A DNA stretch of 64,000 bases. Source: Alistipes sp. (GTDB lineage: Bacteria; Bacteroidota; Bacteroidia; Bacteroidales; Rikenellaceae). How positions within the stretch are numbered: the first letter of the stretch is position 1; every line of letters begins with the position of its first letter. Positions 18,503-27,188 of the stretch are shown piece by piece. The notes beneath the pieces are model-generated. The model saw only the letters and a program-made list of their open reading frames with translations, was not told the origin of the DNA and made no database searches. The stretch is from positions 34,778 through 98,777 of the forward strand of contig JAJQCA010000006.1 of NCBI GenBank assembly GCA_021202985.1. The letters run 5' to 3'. The position numbers and the translations under genes are program-made.

Positions 18503-19333
18503 TCAGATAAATTTGTGCGTAAGGCAGGCCCTGCCCAGAAGCCATGCTTTTTTACGGTTGGAGACCCTTACCCTCCGCCTCATAAGCAATTCGGCCGGGG
18601 TGTTACCGATGGCTTTGGCGAGCGACAGGTAATAGAGATACGCGGTGTAAACCCCGAGACGAGCGCACGACGGCAGCTCCCTTATCCCTTTTTCGGCTAT
18701 GGAAAAGTCTTCGTATATCTCCGACAGTATCCGTTGTTTACTTTCTTCGTTTATCGACCGGTCGTTAAGAAGCGGGAAATAGACGCGGTGGAGTCCGATA
18801 ATGTCGTTGCGGATATCGCGCAGGAAATTTACTTTCTGGAACGCGGCGCCCAGGCGCACGGCGTACGGCCGGAGCCGCTCGTATTCCCTTTCGTCGCCCT
18901 GCACGAATATTTTAAGGCACATCAACCCCACCACCTCGGCGGAACCGTAAATATACTCTTTCAACTTCCCCTCGTCGAACCTTTCTTCCGTGAGGTCCAT
19001 CTTCATACTGTTAAGAAAACTATCGACAAGGTCGTTCCCTATTCCATAGGTTCTTACCGTCTTCTGAAACGAATTGACGACGGGGTTGGTGCTTATTCCC
19101 CGCGTAAGGGCCATTCGGTACTCGTTTTCCAGCTCATCCAGCAAAGCCCGCCTGTCGTAACCGTGGAACGAATCGACAATCTCGTCGGCAAGCCTTACGA
19201 AACCGTACAATCCGTAAACCGCGGGCCGGATAGCCGCCGAAAGGCATCGCGTACCGACAGAGAAAGAGGTGCTGTACCTCTCGGTGACAACCCTGCTGAT
19301 ATCGAAAGAGACTGTTTCGTACAGCTTCTCCAT
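18503..19333 (-). CDS. crtB: Phytoene/squalene synthase family protein CrtB
   Basis: CrtB condenses two prenyl diphosphates head to head. The 276-residue protein carries both Asp-rich metal-binding motifs of the family, DEIVD at residues 50-54 and DIRND at 173-177. The N-terminal YSTSFSVGTRCL segment is characteristic of phytoene synthases. It is encoded 3 bp after crtI and 1 bp before idi. Whether it uses GGPP (C40) or FPP (C30) cannot be decided from motifs; C40 is more common in carotenoid-forming Bacteroidota. Confidence 0.94.
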   Translation of the reverse strand: MEKLYETVSFDISRVVTERYSTSFSVGTRCLSAAIRPAVYGLYGFVRLADEIVDSFHGYDRRALLDELENEYRMALTRGISTNPVVNSFQKTVRTYGIGNDLVDSFLNSMKMDLTEERFDEGKLKEYIYGSAEVVGLMCLKIFVQGDEREYERLRPYAVRLGAAFQKVNFLRDIRNDIIGLHRVYFPLLNDRSINEESKQRILSEIYEDFSIAEKGIRELPSCARLGVYTAYLYYLSLAKAIGNTPAELLMRRRVRVSNRKKAWLLGRACLTHKFI

Positions 19334-19336
19334 ACG

Positions 19337-20809
19337 CTAAACTTTTTTTGCATTCAGCCACCTGAGCGCCTCGCCGGCAGCCACTTTACCCGAGACAAGG
19401 GCGGTCGGCACTCCCGGCCCTGGTACCGTCAGCTGTCCCGTGTAAAACATATTCCGGAGTTTCCTGTTTCGCACTGTCGGCCGCATAAACCCCGTCTGCA
19501 TAAGGGTGTTGGCCAGGCCGTAAGCGTTACCCTTATACGCGTTGTAATCGGACATGAAATCCGAGCAACCGTAACTTTTATAGAACAATATCGAGTCCGA
19601 CAATCGCTCCCCCGTCATTCTCTCCATCCGTTTTATGACCTGTTCGAAATAGTCCTGTTTTATCCCGTCATCCTCCACGAGCCCCGGGGCGGTGGGAATA
19701 AGCACGATAGCCGCCTCCCTGCCGGGCGGGCCGAGGCCGGGGTCTGTTTTGGTCGGGAAACTGGCGTAGAACATCGGCTGGCCGGTCCAGCCGGGAGAGT
19801 CGTAGATATCACGCGCGTGTTTTTTGAAAGAGGTGTCGAAAAACAGGGTATGGTGCGCCACGTTCCCAATCTTTTTATCGAACCCCACATAATAGAGGAG
19901 TGCCGACGGAGCGAAAACACGCCTGCTCCAGTACTTCTCGCTATAATTCCTTTTACCGGCCGGCAGCAGCGACTCCGAATGGGCGTAATCCGCTCCCGAT
20001 ACCACGGCACCGGTCGGTATCGACCGTCCGTTGGAACGGATTGCAGTCACCCGGTCGCCTTCGGCGTCTATACTGTCTACCGGCGAATCCATCACGAACC
20101 GGACTCCCATGGATTCCGCCAACCGTTTAATCCCTTCCGCGACCCGTACCATTCCCCCTTCCACGTGCCATGACCCGAGTACCATATCGGCGTAATTCAT
20201 AAATCGGTAGAAAGACGGTGTTTTCTCCGGTCTGGCCCCTAAGAATAGTACCGGAAATTCGAGGACCTGTTTTAACCGGGGGTCCCGGAAAGAGCGCGAC
20301 ACCTTGTCCGAAAGAGAGTCGAGGAACTGGTAACCCCGCGAAACCGTTTCGGGCATTACAAGTTCCAACGGACTACGCCCCGGCTTATAAATTACCTTAT
20401 CGACAGCGGTACGGTAGTTAAACCGGGCCGAGTCTATATATTTTGCAAGTGCTGCCCCGCTGCCGGGAGCCAGCCTGTCGAACGATTCCTGAAGTTCTTT
20501 CATATCGGCCGGTTGGTAGAAATAGTCGCCCTCGCCGAAATATATCCTGTATCCGGGATCGAGACGGCGTATGGAGTAAAATTCATCCGGAGCCGCACCG
20601 AAATCGGCGAAGAAACGTTCGAATATATCCGGCATCCAGTAAAAAGTGGGGCCCATGTCGAACCGGAAACCGTCCTCCCCGAATTGCCGTGCCCTTCCGC
20701 CGACCGTACCGTTCTTCTCATATACGGTCACGCTATGCCCTCCCCGCGCAAGATAACAAGCGGCGGAGAGCGATGAGAAACCCGATCCTATAACAGAGAC
20801 ATCCGACAT
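19337..20809 (-). CDS. crtI: Phytoene desaturase CrtI
   Basis: This is a 490-residue FAD-dependent desaturase that introduces successive double bonds into phytoene to give a red polyene. The N-terminal FAD motif is VIGSGFSSLSAACYLARGG at residues 6-24. The FRFDMGPTFYWMPDIFERFF segment is the pattern seen in CrtI of Bacteroidota. The C-terminal FYTGQLTVPGPGVPTALVSG is the substrate/FAD carotenoid-oxidase signature. It is the first gene of the operon. A sigma-54-like promoter (20836-20852) ends about 28 bp before its ATG. Confidence 0.94.
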   Translation of the reverse strand: MSDVSVIGSGFSSLSAACYLARGGHSVTVYEKNGTVGGRARQFGEDGFRFDMGPTFYWMPDIFERFFADFGAAPDEFYSIRRLDPGYRIYFGEGDYFYQPADMKELQESFDRLAPGSGAALAKYIDSARFNYRTAVDKVIYKPGRSPLELVMPETVSRGYQFLDSLSDKVSRSFRDPRLKQVLEFPVLFLGARPEKTPSFYRFMNYADMVLGSWHVEGGMVRVAEGIKRLAESMGVRFVMDSPVDSIDAEGDRVTAIRSNGRSIPTGAVVSGADYAHSESLLPAGKRNYSEKYWSRRVFAPSALLYYVGFDKKIGNVAHHTLFFDTSFKKHARDIYDSPGWTGQPMFYASFPTKTDPGLGPPGREAAIVLIPTAPGLVEDDGIKQDYFEQVIKRMERMTGERLSDSILFYKSYGCSDFMSDYNAYKGNAYGLANTLMQTGFMRPTVRNRKLRNMFYTGQLTVPGPGVPTALVSGKVAAGEALRWLNAKKV

Positions 20810-20835
20810 CGGCGAAACGGTTGATAAAACCCCTT

Positions 20836-20852
20836 AGCATTTTTAATGCCAA
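20836..20852 (-). promoter_or_regulatory. sigma-54-like promoter for the carotenoid operon
   Basis: The minus-strand sequence is TTGGCATTAAAAATGCT, with GG and GC separated by exactly 10 bases as sigma-54 requires. The GC element is 28 nt from the crtI ATG, the same distance as at the efflux operon promoter (40645-40661). No good TAnnTTTG box was seen between 20810 and 20900. An enhancer is not proven, though an 11-bp-arm inverted repeat lies at 20904-20932. Confidence 0.5.
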
Positions 20853-20903
20853 CCATATTGTGATATAAGTAAGTAGTGGCGGGGCTCGGGCGGTGGAGTA
20901 AAA

Positions 20904-20932
20904 CGACCGGAAAGGCGGCGGCTTTCCGGTCG
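20904..20932 (-). terminator. perfect 11-bp-arm hairpin upstream of crtI
   Basis: CGACCGGAAAG and CTTTCCGGTCG flank a 7-nt loop. On the minus strand it is followed by TTTT. It would serve as a terminator for rarD read-through before the crt promoter. It could instead be a protein-binding inverted repeat for the sigma-54-like promoter. Confidence 0.5.
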
Positions 20933-21010
20933 AAATGGTTGTGAAGTCAACCGAGAGGAACCGGTCGTCGGGTGTAGAACCGGACCGGCTGTTGGGGTCG
21001 GTCAGGGCCG

Positions 21011-21091
21011 CCGTTGCGCGCAGGACAGGACCGCCATTGAACACAGAAAGGACCGCGGTTGGGCGCAGGACAGGACCGCCATCGAACACAG
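21011..21091. repeat. two tandem copies of a 45-bp non-coding repeat
   Basis: The copies at about 21011-21046 and 21056-21091 share the core GCGCAGGACAGGACCGCC, offset by 45 bp. A third partial GACCGCC unit forms the hairpin at 21097-21114. The 20810-21249 interval has no convincing gene. Confidence 0.6.
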
Positions 21092-21096
21092 GACAA

Positions 21097-21123
21097 GACC
21101 GCCTTCCGGCGGTCCTGTTTTTT
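21097..21123 (+). terminator. rho-independent terminator facing right
   Basis: GACCGCC-TTCC-GGCGGTC is followed by CTG and a T6 run. It is oriented for plus-strand transcription, although the annotated genes on both sides are on the minus strand. Confidence 0.65.
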
Positions 21124-21249
21124 CGCCGGCGGGAGCCGCCATGGTATGCATCTACCCGGCCCCAAGGGATGTCGCGTATTACGGGAACGGCCATTCCGGC
21201 AACCATAACCGGCCTTTGAACCGGAACCGGCCTGCGCCGGCGGGAACCG

Positions 21250-22156
21250 CTACTCGGCGATTTTCACTCTTTTACCCCTCAGGATACTGATAGTGTAAAA
21301 CACAAGCCCTGCCCATACGAATGCGAAACAGATAAAATAGTCCGTCGAAAATGTTTCCCCGTAGAGGAACACTCCCAGCAGGAGTTGCAGGGTCGGAGCG
21401 AGATATTGGATAAAACCCAGTGTGGAAAGAGGTATGACCTGAGCCGCTTTACCGAACCAAAAAAGCGGCACGGCAGTAACCACCCCGCTGACGAGCAGCA
21501 TTATTGTAGTGAATACGGAATGCGGAAAAAAGGGGGTCGGGTCGGCCGTGTGCGAACAGTAGAGCAGGAAGCCCAAAGCCAGGGGGAAGACCATCATGGT
21601 TTCGACCGTAAGGGCGGGCATCGATTCCAGCTTTGCCTTCTTTTTCAAAAGGCCGTACAATCCGAAAGTAAGGGCCAGTGAAATTGAAATCCACGGGAAT
21701 TTCCCATAGCCCAGCGTTACGTACAGCACCCCTATAAAAGCCAGCGCCACCGCTAATTTCTGCATGGGGGCAAGGCGTTCTTTCAGGAAAACGTAACCTA
21801 AAACGACATTTATTAACGGGTTGAAATAGTAGCCCAGCCCCGCCTCTATAATATGGCCGTTCTCGACCGAATAGATAAATATGCCCCAGTTTACGCTCAT
21901 CAATAATCCGGCTGTACCCAACAGCAGCAACAGCCGGGGCCGTCTGATATAGCCGAGAAACGTCTGCCTGTCGGTGATAAGGATGAGGAGAATCAAAAAC
22001 ACGAACGACCAGACCATTCGGTGGGCCAGGATATTCATCGCGGGAAGACCCGTTATCGCCTTCCAGAATATGGGCAACAGCCCCCCATAAAGCGTAGCAG
22101 GAGACCGAATACACGATACCTTTACTGTATGTCAGCTCGTCGCGGTGTTTGGGCAT
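21250..22156 (-). CDS. rarD: RarD-type EamA-family permease, frameshifted near its 5' end
   Basis: This gene encodes an EamA-type transporter of the RarD subgroup with about ten membrane spans. The long frame (21250-22077) lacks the N terminus. The missing start, MPKHRDELTYSKGIVYSVSC then YALWG, lies in another frame from ATG 22156, behind an exact -7 box at 22181-22188. The frames meet at the G6 run 22081-22086 (C6 on the plus strand). Removing one G gives a continuous 301-residue protein reading YALWGLLPIFWKAITGLPA, close to the usual RarD length of about 296. As written, translation from 22156 runs off frame. A TTG at 22077 could start a shortened product. The substrate is unknown. Confidence 0.78.
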
Positions 22157-22180
22157 GGTGAGGTTGATTTCAGAAGCGGG

Positions 22181-22188
22181 CAAAGTTA
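22181..22188 (-). promoter_or_regulatory. Bacteroidota -7 box for rarD
   Basis: The minus-strand sequence TAACTTTG matches TAnnTTTG exactly, 24 bp before ATG 22156. It supports 22156 as the original rarD start. Confidence 0.5.
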
Positions 22189-22319
22189 GCGAAAAATACC
22201 CTTTATGTAACCGTTCCTCTAAAATTAAACTTTACAATAAGGAATACATTCCCAATAAATGCCCCGGGATAAATTATCCGTGCGAAACCAACGTTTCGGG
22301 TAAACCACGTAACCGATAA

Positions 22320-22342
22320 CTCCGCGCCCGGTGGGCGCGGAG
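22320..22342 (-). terminator. hairpin after the fimbrial operon
   Basis: The 10-bp perfect arms CTCCGCGCCC and GGGCGCGGAG flank a 3-nt loop, just downstream of the last fimbrial gene. There is only a weak T tract. Confidence 0.55.
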
Positions 22343-22363
22343 CCGCCTTAGATAACCGCTTTG

Positions 22364-24697
22364 CTATTTTTCTACATACCTTACGCACCGTACCCGAACG
22401 TCTCCGACGCCGGTAGATTTCACTCGCGACGAGCTACCACCGACAGTGATTTGGCCGACGGTGCAAGTCGACACGTTATTGGTCACAGTCATATAATAGG
22501 AGGAGATATCCACCACTCCGGGGGGAATTCCCAGATAACCGCCCCCGTTTAAATAGGTCCTGGCATTATACATATAGCCACTAAGAGGCAACGCCCACTT
22601 TCCCTGGCCCGTGACCGGATCGCTCGGACTCACTTCCCAGTATGCACCGCACCCAGTCGGGTGTGTGGGTGTATAGCCGCTAAGGGAAGAGAATTCGAAA
22701 TAAAGCGATTGATAGACCGGATCGACACCCATTGCCTCGGTCCAGGTCCATCCGGTGTACACTCCGGTTCCGGGGACGTATCCTTCGAAAGTGTATTCCA
22801 AATCGGATACCGCAAAGTAAGCGGCCCAGGTGGACAAAGCAGTGGTATACCTGTAATTGGACCCCACCTGCTCGAAAGTATCCGCAAAAAATTCCCAGTC
22901 GCCGGCCCCGCCGTTCATGTAGGGGTTCCACCATTCGATATACCACTTCTGGTAATTCGACGAGTCGTGGGGCGGCATATCGAAGTTAGCCGATATGTGT
23001 GTATTAATGTTCCCCTGTCCTTCGGGATGTGTTACGGTGGTCTGATAGTAGAACGAATCGCCCGGCTGGCCCCTTGTTATCCTGAAAGTGCTTGCCGGTA
23101 AAACTAACGACCCGTTCCATTTTATGGCAAAATAATCTGTCGAATTCGGCAAATGGGGATTCGTAGCAGAGTACCCTACCGCCGTACCTTCATGAGCAGT
23201 GTCGGAAGCGGACCGCCCGTAGTATACCTGACGTATGTTTACCGTGGAAAGATTGAAGATATTGTGCTGGACCTGCGAAATCAGGTATATATCGGGATTA
23301 TCGACCAGGTATACTTTAAAATATTCGACAATGGGATAGTAACCGCTATTGTCCGCCGAGGCGCGCACCCGGACGGTGGTGGCGTTTGTAGGCGCTACGG
23401 TAAAATGGCTCGTGGCCACGGGTTCCCCGTTGGCATCGCACATATACGCGGCGATGACCGGAGAGGTATTGCCCATATACTCTGCCTTGTAGGTGTTGGT
23501 GACCGAGCTGGTCGCTATATGGTTGGTTATAGTCACATAGTCGCTGACCGATGCGAGGTAACCAACGTCGTCGTAGCAAAAATGTTTATACCTCACCGTC
23601 GCCGTGGAAGGGAAAAATTCGTAGCTCACTCCCACAGGATTGTTGTCAATAGCTTCCTGCAGGGTCGAATACCCTTGACGGTAGACGTCGGTTATGTTGA
23701 ACGTGTAGTAGTGGTTACGCTTGAGGTCTACCGGGTCCCTGTCTTCGGTGGTAACGAAGTCGAGCCGGTAAAATGTTTCGTCCGTGTTCGCCGGGTCGTC
23801 TCCGAGGTATATACCTTTGAGGATTACGAAAGGGCGGTCGGCATCCGGCATGGAAGCGTTGTTGTAAGTTTCCGGTACATATATCGAACCCATACAGCCG
23901 TTATCGATATCGGCTCCCGACCTTTCCACTTTAACCGTGGAAGTCGTGGAAGGGACCGTGGGAGCGGTTACGTACCCGTCCGCACCGCGGTTTACCGCGG
24001 CCGGAATGACGAACCCGTCGTTATTAACGTTGTAGACCATTACTTCCGTAAGCGTAAAATCCGTCAGGCCCGCCACCGAACCGTCAGGCTGGAGATTTAT
24101 CGCAACCTCTATCCTGGCCAGTGCGCGCTGCATGGATATGGCGTTCCCGCCCGTCAGGTCGAGCGACGGGGAGATTGTCACGGCCCCCGATTCGCCCCAC
24201 ATGGGGATACGGAACGTCGATCCCGGTCCGCTGGTCAACAGCGCGGCGATATCGGTCGTGAGCAACGGCACGAAGGCCGAATAATCCATCTCCGCGGCAA
24301 TCTGGCCCCCGGTCACGGCCGCCTGCACCTTTGCGGCCGTATTGGACAGGAATACGAGTTTGTATGTCGACCCGGCGGTCGTGACCATTTCCAGGTTCAC
24401 AGTACCCGACACGATAGCACCGCTCGTGGTCAAAATGTCCGCCTGGGTCCAGTATTTCAGCTTGTCCGTGCCCGTTTCGAATACGAAGACGTAGATATCG
24501 TCGATTGTGTTTTCCTGTGCGGCGTTGATTCCGCGTGTCGCCTCCCCGGCATCCGGGATGGCGAACTCGAACGAAATGGAGTAGCCGTTGTTTTCAACAT
24601 GTGTAACATCTTCTTTAATGCAACCCAATAAAACTACCAGCAGCAGTGCCGTTACCGGTAATTTCAGGCTCGCTATTATCACGGATATTTTTGTCAT
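22364..24697 (-). CDS. large fimbrial tip/accessory lipoprotein (Mfa-like N-terminal domain)
   Basis: This is a 777-residue exported lipoprotein (lipobox VVLLG-Cys) and the last gene of the fimbrial operon. The first ~330 residues resemble a FimA/Mfa-type fimbrillin fold: ATRGI after the acidic leader, DDIYVFVFETGTDKLKYW, YKLVFLSNTAA, MQRALARIEVAI and the DLKRNHYYTFNITDVYRQG strand. The remaining ~430 residues are a separate Tyr/Trp/Asn-rich region ending in VGDVRVRCVRYVEK. Such an N-terminal fimbrillin module plus a long unique C-terminal domain fits a tip adhesin-like subunit. The ligand is unknown. ATG 24697 is preferred over the upstream GTG at 24703. Confidence 0.75.
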   Translation of the reverse strand: MTKISVIIASLKLPVTALLLVVLLGCIKEDVTHVENNGYSISFEFAIPDAGEATRGINAAQENTIDDIYVFVFETGTDKLKYWTQADILTTSGAIVSGTVNLEMVTTAGSTYKLVFLSNTAAKVQAAVTGGQIAAEMDYSAFVPLLTTDIAALLTSGPGSTFRIPMWGESGAVTISPSLDLTGGNAISMQRALARIEVAINLQPDGSVAGLTDFTLTEVMVYNVNNDGFVIPAAVNRGADGYVTAPTVPSTTSTVKVERSGADIDNGCMGSIYVPETYNNASMPDADRPFVILKGIYLGDDPANTDETFYRLDFVTTEDRDPVDLKRNHYYTFNITDVYRQGYSTLQEAIDNNPVGVSYEFFPSTATVRYKHFCYDDVGYLASVSDYVTITNHIATSSVTNTYKAEYMGNTSPVIAAYMCDANGEPVATSHFTVAPTNATTVRVRASADNSGYYPIVEYFKVYLVDNPDIYLISQVQHNIFNLSTVNIRQVYYGRSASDTAHEGTAVGYSATNPHLPNSTDYFAIKWNGSLVLPASTFRITRGQPGDSFYYQTTVTHPEGQGNINTHISANFDMPPHDSSNYQKWYIEWWNPYMNGGAGDWEFFADTFEQVGSNYRYTTALSTWAAYFAVSDLEYTFEGYVPGTGVYTGWTWTEAMGVDPVYQSLYFEFSSLSGYTPTHPTGCGAYWEVSPSDPVTGQGKWALPLSGYMYNARTYLNGGGYLGIPPGVVDISSYYMTVTNNVSTCTVGQITVGGSSSRVKSTGVGDVRVRCVRYVEK

Positions 24698-24711
24698 GGC
24701 CACGTGTCTTA

Positions 24712-26121
24712 TTAATTGCCTGCTTGATAAACTATACTGACCGAAACGACAGCCGTCATGTTTCCGGCCGTTATATGTAAGTAAGCGGTAGCCCCCTGTG
24801 TCCCGTCGGGCGGCTTTGCCACCGTTACGGTAGTCGTCCCCGTCGGACCCTGCATATGCGAGAGCGTGACCGGGTCGTTAGCGTAGGGCACCACAGTCAA
24901 GGCCTCGGACGAAATCAGTGCCGACCAGCCTTCGGGATAGTCCGTCCATATTTCCAATATGGTATCCAGTGCATTATATGGTATAGATAAGGAAGTATCG
25001 CTTAGTAACAGCCGGTAAACGCTCCCGATCGGATAATCCGCCTCCAGTCCTTTCTTCCACTGCTGCACGTTCAACCGGATGTTAAGCTGCGGGCTGAGGC
25101 TCCCGGTAAGGGCGATGTAATGGTTTCTGGGCAGGTTGTAACCGTGGTCCACGTTGTCGGAGGTGTTGACCACCGGGCCGAGGACAGATGTCTGCGGGTC
25201 GTAAGTGGCATAGTTGACTGTCATCTTCACCCCGTAATCCTTGTCGGTACCTGCCGCGAAGGTCGAGGAAGGGAGGATTACCCGTGTTTTTTTCCATTCG
25301 TAGGCCTCTGCCGCGGAATTGAGGACCATCGCCGAGGTATATCCGGTATCGCCTGCGGAGAGCGCTATCGAGGTTGCGGCCTGATAGCTGCCGCTGTTGT
25401 ATATGGCGCTGCCGTTTTTGTTCTTCTCCGGTATGTACACCCTGTCCGGGACACGGTCCAGGCCGAGGCTCCTGTAATCGGAAGCCATCGTCGCCCATGA
25501 GGTCCGAAGCATAATGTCCAATCTTACCCCGAGCCTTTCAATCTCCACTTCCCAGGGGGTTAAGGCATCCGCCGCTATAAATGTCGTCCCCCCGTCCTCG
25601 CTAAGGCCCTGGAGAACGTCGATTTCGATGTCCCAGTAAACCGATGCCATCGGGATATTCCTTGCGGCGTCGAAGGCGGTGGAGGAGAAAGCCAGCCCGG
25701 AGAGCTGGGTAAGGGTGGAGGTGTTGTCCATGGCGTCCAAAATGAGGTGCAGGCTGTTGTCGCTCTTTTCGTTGGCTATGAAAACTATATCGTATGTCCC
25801 TGTGTAGAACTGTAATTCTATGGGATTGCTGAAATTCGCCGTAAAATCGAAATATTCGTTCAGGCAGAGTAAACCGTCAGCGCTGCCGAACGCCATCACC
25901 CTGAACTCGGAAACGATTTCGTCCGGGTCCGAAACGGTCCCCGGGTCCGTTATCGCGTCCGACGCCCTTGTGTACGGGGCGAGGGTTATGTTGACCGGCT
26001 CCCGTTCCCTGCCCGACCTGTCATTATCTTCCTTCATACACCCCGTCAGGACGGAGGCGAAGAGAACGATAACGGCAACCGGCGCGAGGAAAGTATTTCT
26101 ATGCGGTGATAATATTCTCAT
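24712..26121 (-). CDS. fimbrial accessory lipoprotein
   Basis: This is a 469-residue lipoprotein with lipobox VLTG-Cys. Its pattern follows FimA/Mfa-type subunits: a Thr/Arg segment after the leader (APYTRASDA), the first-strand motif EIVSEFRVMAFGSADG, YDIVFIANEKSDN, VEIERLGVRLDIML and a late LPRNHYIALTG strand followed by a NVQQWKKG segment. A C-terminal ~90 residues with a BACON-like rhythm (SDTSLSIPYNALDTILEIW, WSALIS) is extra. It lies 14 bp before the tip gene and 36 bp after the anchor gene, so the operon order is stalk, anchor, accessory, tip. Confidence 0.72.
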   Translation of the reverse strand: MRILSPHRNTFLAPVAVIVLFASVLTGCMKEDNDRSGREREPVNITLAPYTRASDAITDPGTVSDPDEIVSEFRVMAFGSADGLLCLNEYFDFTANFSNPIELQFYTGTYDIVFIANEKSDNSLHLILDAMDNTSTLTQLSGLAFSSTAFDAARNIPMASVYWDIEIDVLQGLSEDGGTTFIAADALTPWEVEIERLGVRLDIMLRTSWATMASDYRSLGLDRVPDRVYIPEKNKNGSAIYNSGSYQAATSIALSAGDTGYTSAMVLNSAAEAYEWKKTRVILPSSTFAAGTDKDYGVKMTVNYATYDPQTSVLGPVVNTSDNVDHGYNLPRNHYIALTGSLSPQLNIRLNVQQWKKGLEADYPIGSVYRLLLSDTSLSIPYNALDTILEIWTDYPEGWSALISSEALTVVPYANDPVTLSHMQGPTGTTTVTVAKPPDGTQGATAYLHITAGNMTAVVSVSIVYQAGN

Positions 26122-26157
26122 TTGGTCAGCTTCTTAATTCCTGTTATTGTAAAGCTG

Positions 26158-27132
26158 CTAATTAAACCCCGGTCGAACGTCCACTACCGTCCAGTCGGGC
26201 ACCTTGGCCACGACATACGTGCCGTCGCCCGCGGCCTCTATCAATATATCTATAACGGCTTCGTCACCGTCCCATACTTCCATTTCCAGTTCTTCCAGAA
26301 TATCGTTCATATCTATCCGGTAGTTCTCTTCCACCCCCGATGAAAGTATTCTGGCTATGTCCAAATTCACCGGGCTTTCGTTGTCGAAATGCGGCACGTA
26401 GAACCGCGCGAAACCGTAGAGGCGGTGCCGGCCGTCGTCTTCCTCGATGGTAATTTCCTGCGCAGCCTTCGAGTATTCCACGCTGTTTTCGTCGCTGCGG
26501 TGGAGGAAAAAGTCGTAATAACGTGTAAGGTTCCGGACGTATACGTCCGGGTTACGCCTTTGCTGGTCTTCAATCTCGGTAAAGCCTTTCAGGTAGACGT
26601 TTATGGTTCGGTGTGCGCTCATGAACGACACCGTATCGTAAGTGATTCCCACCGGAGCCACTTCTATTTTGTAAAAATCGAGGTCGTCGGCCTGTTCGCT
26701 CGCCAGCCCCCGTTTATCCGGAGCGTAATAGAGCCGGTCGGAAGAGAGCGGGCTGTAATTGAGGTAAACGTAATTGTCGTCGAGATTCCGCGAACCGGAG
26801 CCGGTCCTCGACCTGCCCCCGAAATTATTGGCCCAGCTTATTATATAATACGTACCCGGCTCGACGTACAGCTCCCGTCTCCTTTCAGGATGGTCGATAA
26901 CCTCGTCGAGGCTCAGTTGCTGGTACAGAAAGAGGTTCTCGTCGAATATTAGTAAATCTATGGCTTCAATATTTTCGGCAAATAAATCCTCTCCCCCGTT
27001 GTTGTAGTATTCGAAATACAACGACAGGTTATAATCCTGGCCCTCCGGGCAATCGTCCCTGTCGTCTTTAACGCAGGCGTTAAAGGCCAGGCCGACCGTC
27101 AGGAATAATATGCTCGCTTTAAATGCCTTCAT
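26158..27132 (-). CDS. mfa2: FimB/Mfa2-family fimbrial anchor lipoprotein
   Basis: This is a 324-residue lipoprotein (lipobox AFNA-Cys20) with the FimB/Mfa2 pattern: KDDRDDCPEGQDYNLSLYFEYYNNGG right after the lipidation site, EAIDLLIFDENLFLYQQ, LYVEPGTYYIISWANN, the SAHRTINVYLKGF strand and a C terminus ending in WTVVDVRPG. Mfa2-type proteins anchor the fimbria in the outer membrane and limit its length. It directly follows the major fimbrillin gene after a 140-bp gap with two hairpins, the usual order in this family. Confidence 0.87.
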   Translation of the reverse strand: MKAFKASILFLTVGLAFNACVKDDRDDCPEGQDYNLSLYFEYYNNGGEDLFAENIEAIDLLIFDENLFLYQQLSLDEVIDHPERRRELYVEPGTYYIISWANNFGGRSRTGSGSRNLDDNYVYLNYSPLSSDRLYYAPDKRGLASEQADDLDFYKIEVAPVGITYDTVSFMSAHRTINVYLKGFTEIEDQQRRNPDVYVRNLTRYYDFFLHRSDENSVEYSKAAQEITIEEDDGRHRLYGFARFYVPHFDNESPVNLDIARILSSGVEENYRIDMNDILEELEMEVWDGDEAVIDILIEAAGDGTYVVAKVPDWTVVDVRPGFN

Positions 27133-27188
27133 TATTTAATAAAATATATACCGACACGCCCCCGTAGGGGAATGGATTGTTTATATTA

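Noticed and set aside
18215..20173. 652-codon plus-strand frame opposite idi, crtB and crtI
   Set aside because: It spans three convincing genes on the other strand and has no domain pattern.
20935..21219. 94-codon plus-strand frame between rarD and crtI
   Set aside because: It is built from the 45-bp repeats and a terminator, with no signal or motif.
22081..22086. Programmed ribosomal frameshift in rarD
   Set aside because: The family has no known programmed shift and no slippery-site plus structure was evident; sequence error, mutation or slippage are simpler.
23153..24631. 492-codon plus-strand frame opposite the tip subunit
   Set aside because: It is antisense to the fimbrial gene and its composition is Arg/Gly-rich noise.
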